Source of the DNA: Cloeon dipterum
Lineage: Eukaryota > Arthropoda > Insecta > Ephemeroptera > Baetidae
NCBI RefSeq assembly: GCF_949628265.1
Contig: NC_088787.1
Location: 36,444,844-36,508,843, forward strand
Direction: 5' to 3'
Length of the DNA: 64,000 nt
Each line of letters opens with the position of its first letter. Within the stretch, counting starts at the first letter, position 1. The notes beneath the pieces are model-generated. The model was not told the DNA's origin. It made no database searches and saw only the letters and a program-made list of their open reading frames with translations. This document shows, piece after piece, positions 43,067 to 52,214 of the stretch. Made by a program: the position numbers and the translations under genes.

Positions 43067-43366
43067 GAGTTTGGTAAAACGACAAATCAATTTCAATTGC
43101 TATGTGAGAATTTATATAGATTTAAAAACAATTTAATTTTAAAATAATACATTCAACTGCGCAACAATATTACATAACTATAAAAAATTAGATTGACATG
43201 TTAGATAAAAAAAAAACATTGCATTTAAATAAATATTATTTACGCGTGGCAAGTGCAGTTGAATGTATTATTTTAAAATGCAATTGCTTTTAAATCGATA
43301 TAAAAACTCGCAAAGCAATTAAAATTGATTTGTTGTTTTACCAAAAACTCTAATTTAAATCTGTTG
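43067..43366. mobile_element. Fold-back MITE-like element
   Basis: AATTAGAGTTTGGTAAAACG at the left is the near complement of the right end (about 43,330-43,366). The inner parts also pair (TAATACATTCAACTGC with GCAGTTGAATGTATTA). About 300 bp, no coding capacity, AT-rich. It lies inside the Polinton, so it inserted later or is part of its regulatory region. Confidence 0.6.
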
Positions 43367-43702
43367 CGGTTCGTTAGAAAACCTTGCATTTAAAAATAAC
43401 ATTTGAAAAGTTACTTTAATGCATGATTGAAAAATGCTTCAAACACGCCGGTTGTTGAGTGAGCGCTGAATGAGCGAGCCGTGCGAGCAGATCGTGCGAG
43501 CGAGCCAAGCGAGGCAGCGATCACGCTCAGGAATTTAGAAAGCTAGAGAGTTGACATAGGCGCCATCTGTTGTGAGTGAACAACAAGTAGGAATGATTTA
43601 AGTTGGTAGCATTACTTAGCAGCCACCTGTTGCGAGTGACAGAGAGTGCTGATTTTAAGTTGGTAGCAAACGGTAAACAAGCAGCATCACTTCGTTTTTG
43701 CA
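43367..43702 (+). promoter_or_regulatory. Upstream region of the Polinton membrane-protein gene
   Basis: A GC-rich stretch (GAGCGAGCCGTGCGAGC, about 43,460-43,540) is followed by two diverged copies of a roughly 60-bp block containing CTGTTGnGAGTGA and AAGTTGGTAGCA (43,560-43,612 and 43,620-43,670). Possibly promoter or 5' UTR. No canonical TATA. Confidence 0.4.
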
Positions 43703-46317
43703 ATGGGGATAGACCGCTTGCGATTGTATTCGCTAATATTACTAGTTGCTGCCAATCGCATTGCAGCTCTCGAATTTCTGCACGAATCCGGTCATGTCAG
43801 CTGCGTCACTCCCACAAGTGAAAGATTGGCGTTCACGCCAGCTTTTGCTCTCACCTCAACGAAAATCGGCCAGGTATGTGTCATTTTTTTCTTATTAGAA
43901 TTTTGACATTAATTTTAATTAAAGGTTGACATTCCCGGTTGGTTGGAAACAGACCTGATGAACTGTGATTACGACATAGACGCATATCGATCATCCCGAC
44001 TAGCCAATGGTAAATACACATTAATTTTTCCATGCATTCCCTCAGATTATATTATTTGTTATTCAGAAATGTTCACGGTCAAAGTGGATACACCGCTTCA
44101 ATGGTATGCAGAGGCTGCGTACTTGGAAACTAGACACCTAATGGCTTGGATTCGAATTGGCGTCGCAAAAAGGCTTGTGTTTGATAGCAATGTGAGTTTC
44201 TGCTGGTTTAAAATGACATAATATCCACTTTCTATTTTTCCAGACTCGCATTACTCTACAGAAACGCTCAAATGCAGTCATCATTAGCGTGAATGGATCA
44301 GCCAGAAGCGTTGTTGCCAGCAGCAAGCAATTGACAATTGGCAAGGATATGTCAGCGGCTTACGGTAAATGATAATTATTACAGCACATTGCTTAAAAAC
44401 AAAAAAGAAATATTTTTTACAAAAGAAATGAAATAAATTAATATAGATTCGGTGTTGGAGTGGCGTCCGTACATATCGTCAACTGCTATCGTGCAAAGTG
44501 AGAAAGCTGGCTGTCTCTTTTTCCAAGCTACTGACAAGATTGATGGTGTGAGCATTGAGCATCCAGATGGCTCATTGAAAATGTTCACGGTAATATTTTT
44601 TAAAGCTTATATTTATTGAAAATATTAATTAATCTCTGTTTAGAATGAGCTCGTGCTGAACAAACTAGAGATTAGTGTGGGTGTCTCCATGCTGAACGTT
44701 ATCCAGCGTGAGCCCGACAACGACAACTCAATCATTGTCTTCCGAGCTCTCTACGACTGTCAAAATGGTATTTTTCTTGATTAAAAAATTTACTGATTTT
44801 AATCTTGGTCTTTTTCTTTTTAGAAATCTCACTGTCCAACAAAGGAAAGATTACTGGCTGTCAGAACATCACACACAGCACTTCGAAATCAACCCCTGGT
44901 TTGTGATTGAAATCTGCTCTTAACGTTTAAAACTTTCAATTTTTATTTTCAGCTTGTGCCTGCTATATGTGCTCAATTAAAAGTTGCAATTGTCGACCCT
45001 GCCAGAACGTCGGTAAACACGAGTCTAGCGAGAAAGCAAATCACACCACTTCTCAACACACCCCAAACCAAACCACTCCCTCCCTTTCAGCCTACCCGAC
45101 AGAGAATCAACCCCCAGAAACCTCACTGAATTTGGAAACAATCCAAACCACACCCTCCCTTATGTCCATACAGTCAATTAGTCAAACACCTCTCCCAGAC
45201 CTTCCCGAAAGCAACTTTGAACTAGAATCAATTAAAACAACACCCCTTGAGATTTCCCCAGAGAAAATTTCACCCACCAAATCAATCACTCACACCAAAA
45301 GTGGTGATTGTTTGTCATGTGAAATAAGCTCTTCGAGCATACAGATTGTAAACTTTCCCCTCCCCACACACCCCTTAGAACCTTTAACTACAACCCCTTT
45401 AGTCATGTCAACAGCATCTACCACCCCAGTATCAACACATAGCACGACCTCACCCACTGAAGACAACAATGTCAACATTGCTGCTGGTAAAATTTTTGAA
45501 TGAATTTTTTGTGATTAAGTAAATGTCTGAAAAATAAATTTTTAAAGGTTTAGGTGTGTTTGCACTGCTCGTGTGTGCCGGCTATGCCTGCATTCTGTGC
45601 GCATGCAAACATCTACGCAGAATGCGAGGTGCCAGAGTCCACAATGGTGATTGGGACTATCGCACAGGACATGAGCAGATTCAACTAGCCCGTCTACCAG
45701 AACTCTTGCCTGCATCTCAACCCCGACCAGAACCGCAACCCCTGCCAGCGATTGATGAAGAAACAGAGCCGACAGTGGGTGTTGATCCCCCATCTGCCAA
45801 CGCTTGTTCTCCGTACGTGCTTACCTTTGTCGAAGAAGAACAATGTAAAAATTTACAGATCTGAACCTCGGTAAATTAAATGTTTTTTGGTGATGGTTTT
45901 TAATGTGAATATTTTTTTTTGGTGATGGTCTTTAATGTGAAATTTTTCTAACTTGATTGAAAAGGACTTGAGCAGATACCTCAACCCCTGCTGGCAATGC
46001 AACCCATCCCAGAACCACAACCCTTTCCAGAACCGCAACCCCTGGCTGAACAACAACCCATGTCAGAACCGCAACCCCTGTCTGATCAACAACCCATTGC
46101 AGAACCCCAACCCTTGCCAGAACAACAACCCATTGCAGAACCCCAACCCTTGCCTGAACCCCTACCTCCGCCAGCTGTTGAGAGTGATGACGAGACAGTG
46201 CCAAAAGTGCTAGCTGATCCACCATCAGCTAATATTCACTCTCCGTTCGTCCTTAACTTTGATGTAGAAGGACAAGGTAAAAAAAGACGAAAAATTTTCA
46301 GAGCTGACACTCGGTAA
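43703..46317 (+). CDS. Predicted type-I membrane glycoprotein, spliced, carried by the Polinton
   Basis: Exons 43703-43873, 43925-44009, 44067-44191, 44244-44364, 44447-44589, 44644-44767, 44824-44898, 44953-45486, from 45548, and about 45964-46317 follow GT-AG rules. Exon 1 starts with a signal peptide (RLYSLILLVAANRIAA) followed by LEFLHESG. Then come a beta-rich ectodomain of about 230 residues, a Cys-rich knot (CACYMCSIKSCNCRPC), a long Ser/Thr/Pro stalk likely O-glycosylated, a transmembrane helix (GVFALLVCAGYACILCAC), and a cytoplasmic tail of PEPQPL-type repeats whose last two exons are duplicates (PPSAN...SP.VL.F). Exon 2 (ending YRSSRLANG) and intron phases match the gene fragments at 21.8 and 55.4 kb. 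Function unknown: captured host receptor or a surface protein of the element. Confidence 0.7.
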
Positions 46318-47499
46318 CTTTTTTTGTTTTTTTGGTGGCGGTCTTTAATGTGCAATTTTCTTACTTGATTGGCAACTTTTTACTTATTATAACTAGATTT
46401 AGTTTTGGTGGTGGATCACTTTCTTACTGTAATGATTGATTTGAACACCAATTTTTTAGATTATTAATGCATAATTCTTAGAGGAAGAACCAAGCCCACC
46501 TTTTGTTCCACGACGCAGCATGAGACTGAAGACAAAAAAAAAACCCCTTCCAAAATAGCTATTTTTTGTTCACTTACCAAAACAACTTCGGGAAGACGGT
46601 TCTCTTCTGCGTTAGGGTTGCGGACCTCAAAGCCATTCATGGTGAAAACCTCACGGACACTTTGACTGACCACACCGTCGCAGATTCGATACGCGCAAAG
46701 ATATTGTGCTTTGGACTGATACGGGTTAGGAAAGTCAGAGACTTTATACCATTTTGAAAGGTTCCCCACCTCACTATTTTTGACGTCTTCTCGAACCTTC
46801 CTGATTTCTTTTTTTGACTGAGATGAACTAATACGGTCTTTGCAGCTTAATATAATTCCTAATTTTATTAAATAGAAAACTTAGTTTTCAGATTGTAAGC
46901 ACTGTACTATTGATTTGAATGCTAGTTTTTACAATAAATAAATATGAATTGATATAGAAAATGCATTTTATTTAAATTATTAACAATGTTTGTATTTAAG
47001 TGTGTGCTTTGTTCTTATTTTATTAAATTAGATGAATATGAATAAAATATGGTTTTTTTAAATTTTAACCCTGTAAATCGACTTGGTGTGTACTTTTACA
47101 ACTATTTCATATTTTATTAAATTAAACAACTATGAATAAATAAAAATCGCTGTTTTTAATTTTAATCACTACCTTTTGAATGAAACCTCAGGAATTTTCT
47201 AAAACAGTTTTTAGACTAATTTATATCAATCATCTCATAATAATTTCTATTTTGATACTGTTTAATTTTTAAGACAGGAATATAGTTGAATGAACTGAAA
47301 ATCTGATTTGGAACATGGAAAGGAACAGTAAATTAATCTTTCTTGAATACAGTCTATATTGTCAACACATGATGAGATTTCATTTTTGAGATATTATTAC
47401 ATTCAAATGTTCAAGTTTTCTCAAATTTGAAAATTTATATCTCTAGATTCTTCTAGAAGGATAACTGTTAAATATAGAGGTTAGTACACTACATTTTTG

Positions 47500-47751
47500 C
47501 TGTACATCAGATTTGCCCGAGGTTTGGGCGTTTTTTTTAATACCATATAAGATCAAAACTTGTTGTACATTAGATTCGCCTGAGGTTTGGGCGTTTTCAT
47601 TCCATCTATGATCAATCTGGTTGTTTGACATGTATGTAATTAAACAAGTGCAAATCTCTTTATCGCACATTAGATTATTCAAGGTTTGGGCGTTTTAATT
47701 CCATTTAAGATCAAACAGGTTATTTGACGCGCAATTTAACTAGTGCAAATC
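47500..47751 (+). repeat. Three direct repeats (iterons), about 90-100 bp period
   Basis: Each copy contains GAGGTTTGGGCGTTTT or AAGGTTTGGGCGTTTT, preceded by ACATnAGATT and, in the last two, followed by ATTCCAT...GATCAA and AGTGCAAATC. They end about 40 bp before a TATA-like box, so they may be binding sites controlling the terminal gene or an origin. Confidence 0.7.
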
Positions 47752-47791
47752 AGTACCTTAAACGGAACATCTTCGGAGGTCATCAAATTTG

Positions 47792-47800
47792 TATAAGTAG
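47792..47800 (+). promoter_or_regulatory. TATA-like box of the 47854 gene
   Basis: TATAAGTAG between the iterons and the ATG at 47854. Confidence 0.45.
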
Positions 47801-47853
47801 CTTAAGCAGAGACGAAGACATGTCATACTGTTCTGAACGTTTCAACAGCCAAG

Positions 47854-48321
47854 ATGCTCGTGAAAACATTTGGCTACATTCAAGTGCTGCTAGGGATTTG
47901 GTACACCGAAGGATCCAACGCCATCATCCACACATACGTAACGTGTGCACAATTACGAGGACAAAAGCGTTATTTGATTGATTGCAAGTATCTTGTTGAA
48001 TTTATTAATTTGGCTGATGAAATTATACTCTGTATGGAGAAGAATGAAGATGCGTGTATTGAAAATGTTATAGATCTGACTTTTGATAGTAGATATGATC
48101 GATTTGAGTTGAAACCTGTTGAAAAAATATTTCATGTACATCATCCCAATCCTTTCGTCACTACATTATCTGATTTTAAGTTAATGGTTGACGATTTCGG
48201 AGAAATTTTAGAATATTATAACTATTTGAGAGACAATTTGTCCAAAATTGATATGTGTTGTAAAACTCATCATGGAAGTTCTGACACTCTTGAAAAGAAG
48301 TTGTTAGAGCTTCTAGAGTAG
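47854..48321 (+). CDS. Polinton terminal protein of unknown function, small-ORF family member
   Basis: 155 residues, starting MLVKTFGYIQVLLGIWYTEG. The start overlaps another frame from 47821; I prefer 47854 because the long conserved-looking frame begins there. A strand-rich first half (IIHTYVTCAQLRGQKRYLID) and a helical second half (TLSDFKLMVDDFGEILEYY) parallel the protein at 29950 (ITPQDFSYLMEVMEQM). The N-terminal hydrophobic segment may be mistaken for a signal peptide. It is the last gene before the right end of the Polinton. Confidence 0.5.
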   Translation: MLVKTFGYIQVLLGIWYTEGSNAIIHTYVTCAQLRGQKRYLIDCKYLVEFINLADEIILCMEKNEDACIENVIDLTFDSRYDRFELKPVEKIFHVHHPNPFVTTLSDFKLMVDDFGEILEYYNYLRDNLSKIDMCCKTHHGSSDTLEKKLLELLE

Positions 48322-48570
48322 AGAATATATTTACAATTAAAATAATTTGTATTGATTTAATTTTTAAAATATTTAAGTTGGTGTATTGTATTGTTTTTAC
48401 CCTGAAAAATAAACAATTATAAAAATGGATATGTCTGAATTTTCTGTCTTTATTCTTAACAAAAGTTGGAGTTGAACTGGTGTTTGAATATGGGAATGGG
48501 ATGGGGTATGGGACGAGGTATGGGAGGGGGGGGGGTGGGTGTGGGGGGTATGTGGGGGGGGGGTATGCGT
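48322..48570. other. Right subterminal region of the Polinton with poly-G tract
   Basis: AT-rich 3' flank with an AATAAA signal near 48408, then a G-rich tract (GGGGGGGGGTGGGTG, about 48517-48565) mirroring the left end. Confidence 0.6.
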
Positions 48571-48616
48571 GGAATCAAATGCTTTGTGGTGGTTAAATCG
48601 GTGCTATATCACTACT
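48571..48616 (-). repeat. Polinton terminal inverted repeat, right
   Basis: Exact complement of 28763-28808; the inner neighbour is a G-rich tract (about 48517-48570). Confidence 0.9.
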
Positions 48617-48622
48617 CCCGGG
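48617..48622. repeat. Target-site duplication CCCGGG, right
   Basis: Partner of 28757-28762. Confidence 0.85.
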
Positions 48623-49884
48623 CCTTCAGCATCTAGCAGGGAGGCCGTCTACACGACTTGAAGCGCGCCTATTGATCAACAGAAAAACAAGAATTTTGGC
48701 TTAAGGGCTTCTGTAAGATTTCGATCAATAAATACGCCTGACGGCTAAGTGGATTTTGCTGCGTTTGCTGTACAGTACTTTGGCATAGACCTTGGTCCCT
48801 CTCACGGACCCCAAAACCCTGATTTAGCACCCTTTTCCACGGAAAAGCGACCGAGAATTCAACTATCGAGATTGTTTATCATCAGAGCGTTGTTCGCACC
48901 GGAGGAGGTGTGTTAGGAAAGGAGCTAAGAACTCTGGTCAGTTATTGGCTGGCTAAGTACCTTGGTCTGAATACTGCGGCTCGCGTCTACACGCTCCTCC
49001 CACACCTGTTCTCTATCGGCTGCGGGGCCGCTTCTGATTGGGCCAACCTAGAGTTTGCCTCCCTCCGAGTCTCTTTTCCAGCGAGAGGCGCGAAAGTCTT
49101 GAGGGCGACAGCAGTTTTGCCTTCCCCACCGACAAGAGTGATAGGAATCGAGGGTCTGCCGTCAACAACCATTGAAATATTACTTTCCATCCTTATACTT
49201 AGAAATTATTCAACCAAGATAATATTTTTGCATTCTAGAGACAATGAACAAAACAAAACAAGGACTGTAAGGGCACAATTATTTATTGGCAATACCGCGT
49301 TTTAATCGATTAATTTTGGCATTAAAAACATATATGCGGCCGGACGATTAAATCGAATTTTCCATCGATTGTTTTTTGGACAATTTTAATCGATTTTATT
49401 TCAAACTCCTACAAATAAGCGCCAAATCCAGCTAAATTACAAGGATACCAACCAATGAAATTACCGCAGCTTTTCCAATTTATTGAATTGATCACAACTC
49501 GTGAAAATGAAATGTACGATGATGATCTTTTTTTTGATATGTTGACTCTGTATGAATAGAAAATATTTTGATCAATACTAAAATGCGGAAGAAGATGCAA
49601 TGCAAATAACTATGGTTGGCAGAACCGTAATAAATGTTTTTGTTGCTGTTTATCTCACAGCATTGTTTCGTTTGAGTCCGATTTTTGATTTCACTCTAAG
49701 TTTGAAAACTTAATTTGAAGGTTTTAAATTAAATTCGTCAACTGAGAAGTAAACTGCAAGTTGCCATGCTCTGCTGATATACAGTGATCTTGCCTTTAAG
49801 AGGTGTGCCCAATAATGTCTTGCAATAAAAGTTAAATTTTTTAAATTTTATCTCTTCTAATTATAGGTTGTTAATTGCTCCAAA
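48623..49884 (+). other. Spacer or leader upstream of gene R
   Basis: Resumes the exon interrupted by the Polinton. Mixed composition with several near-palindromic AATCGATT motifs between 49,305 and 49,395. No gene recognised; probably 5' leader and intron, since gene R begins after an ATG at 49885. Confidence 0.35.
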
Positions 49885-52183
49885 ATGAATCAAGGTGGAC
49901 GAGAAGATTTGAACGCTATTGCGAGACTCGCTCTCGAGTCAGTGGTGCGACTCAGAGAAAACCATTCAATGACCCAAAGTGGAATAAATGTTTTCACTCA
50001 AAGCATCAACAATATTCTCGAAACGTTTGTTTCTACTCTTCAGGTTAGCACATATATAGTTTTATTGGTCAATTGATACATCAAACTATGAAGTTTTAAA
50101 ATGAATATTTTATAGGCCAAACTAGCGAAAAATGACGAGGAAACTGCTGAAATATTCCAAACAGCTGCTCGTGAACTTCTTCTGAGTGACCCGCTAAAAG
50201 AAGTTTCAACCGAGCATAGGATAAGGTCGTGCATGAAATTGTACTGCGGCCTTGTTGATCCCGTGCCAGTCAAGCAGGGCGTTGGATTCTTCCCAACATA
50301 CGGTGAGGGATCTGCAAGTTTGGGAGCAAAAACAAGTAGCGCAGTTTGCGTTCCAATGCTAGATCAATTGAAAATGTTGTTTCAATGCCAGTAAATGAGG
50401 GAACTGTGCTTCAATGATCAGAACAGGGTGTCCGCGGATGAATCCTTAATCAAATCAGTCTATGATGGGAGTGTTTTTAAAAATCACCGTTCTGAAAGAT
50501 CCTACCAAGAATTATTTGCTGTTAAGTTTATACCACGACGATGTGGAACTCTGCAATCCGCTAGGATCGCATGTTAAGACCAACAAAGTTACCATGGTAT
50601 ATTGGTCAATTTTGAATCTGCCAGATCATGTCAGATCTAGTTTGAAAGCAATCAACCTACAAGGTGTGGCCACTGCAGAAAGTATTAAGGAATATGGGTT
50701 CAATGCCTTGCTGTCAGATTTTATTGCTTGTGTCAAAATGTTAGAATCACCAGAAGGAGTTGAAATTGATGTCAAAGAAACTGGAGAGAAACTTACCTTA
50801 CATGGGACGCTCCTTTTTGTATGTGGGGATGGGCTTGCCCTTAACAGTTTCGGGGCGTTCAAGGGCATTGGTTTTGCACTGAAACCTTGCAGAAACTGTG
50901 ATTTGACCAAAGGAGAGTTTGGGCGTCATTTTTTTGAGATCAAACTTAGAGATTGGAACGAGCACAAAGAGAGAATCCAGCAGCTGAAAAATTCCAGTTT
51001 AAGCAAAGAAGAAAGGATGAATTTGAGCAAAAATTTTGGGATTAATGATGAATCTGTAATGGCACAGCTGCCATCTTTTGACATCACAACATGTTTGCCC
51101 CAAGACGCAATGCATTGTATTTTAGAGGGGGTTGTGGAGGTGCACATGCGAGCGCTAATTAATGAATTAGTTATTGAGCGGAAACTCCTCACTTTTGATG
51201 CCTTGAACTACTTGATTCTGGGTTTCCCATACCCAGAAAATTTCAAAGACGCTAAGCCAGCTCACATTGATCAGGCTCATGTTGCAAACGGAAAACTACG
51301 CCAAAATGCTTCACAGATGATGACGTTACTCTACACAATACCCCTTATTTTGGAGGGTTACGCTGAGGGTGAATCGATGAAATATTTAGAAAACTTCAGT
51401 CTTCTGATGAAAATTTCAAATATTTTATTCTCATACGAAGTGGATAGAGACACGTTAGACTTCTCCCGTTTCATGATCGCCTGTCACCATGCTCGATTTG
51501 TCGACAATTATCCCAAGTTCAATTTGACTCCCAAATTTCATTTCCTAACCCACATGCCAACCGTGATTGAACGCTTTGGCCCAATTCGTGTAACTTGGGC
51601 GATGCGATACGAGGGGATGAATGCGTATGTTTCAAAAGTTGGCGAGCAAACTCGAAACTTCAAGAATATTGCAAAAACTCTGGCTACAAGATTCATGTCA
51701 AAGAGATGTCTTGATTTCAATTTGGGAGACACGAAATCCGTGGTGTTAGGTGAAAAAACCTTTCAACCCATTGGTGGAAACTCCATTGATTTAAAAACCT
51801 ACCCATTAGGGAAGAAAGTTGAGGCTGAGCTACTTATCAAAGGTGAAGGAAAAGCCCTTGCTCCTGAAAAGATTTACATCAATAACCATGAGCTCAAGTT
51901 TGATTCAGTTCTTATGATCAAAAACCCTGAAGATGCTCTCCCTCTTTTTGGGCAGATCAAAGCAATTTTCTCAACGACAAAAGATTGTGCTCTGGTGTTC
52001 AAAGAGTTTGAAACAGAAAACTTCAACCAGCTGACAAATGCCTACGAGTTGAAACAAACAAACAATTTTTCCTGTATGAATAGTAAAAGAATTGCGTTTT
52101 TGTACTCCATGCCAATCTTCAGATTGAGAGGAAAAATTAGTTTGATTTTACAGTACCACTGGAGAACAGAATTTGTGGGGTGA
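49885..52183 (+). pseudogene. Gene R of the composite transposon, tnp2/CMC-like transposase candidate
   Basis: A first exon at 49885-50043 (MNQGGREDLNAIARLALESV), then coding from about 50116. A TAA at 50393 interrupts the frame, and a frame change near 50,500 separates ESLIKSVYDGSVFKNH from SLYHDDVELCNPLGS. The rest (to 52183) is one long frame with VCGDGLALNSFGAF, a CRNC pair, TTCLPQDAMHCILEGV, LTPKFHFLTHMP and WAMRYEGMNAYV. DD/DG, PxDxMHxxxEG and KFHxxxH motifs recall tnp2-type (CACTA/CMC) transposases and their animal relatives. At least two lesions mean no full protein is made from this copy. The stop lies about 30 bp from the right arm. Confidence 0.5.
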
Positions 52184-52214
52184 AAGGTATTTGTGTTGCA
52201 TATCACAGCACTGA

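Larger units (their letters stand above)
46318..47819. other. AT-rich stretch with three iterons
   Basis: No convincing gene. Short frames at about 46464-46769 lie on both strands and are doubtful. Three iterons occur between 47500 and 47751. Confidence 0.45.
28763..48616. mobile_element. Polinton/Maverick element, 19,854 bp
   Basis: A perfect 46-bp inverted repeat begins with AG (AGTAGTGATATAGCACCGAT...) at 28763 and ends at 48616. It is flanked by the 6-bp direct duplication CCCGGG (28757-28762 and 48617-48622). 5'-AG ends and 6-bp duplications are the Polinton hallmark. The content agrees: protein-primed-type DNA polymerase B, retroviral-type integrase, packaging ATPase, adenain-like cysteine protease, capsid candidates. 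Left half is transcribed leftward and right half rightward from a divergent region at 36.6 kb. Confidence 0.95.

Noticed and set aside
46464-46769. 101-residue minus-strand protein near the membrane gene
   Set aside because: No promoter, motif or splice context, and an equally open plus-strand frame overlaps it.
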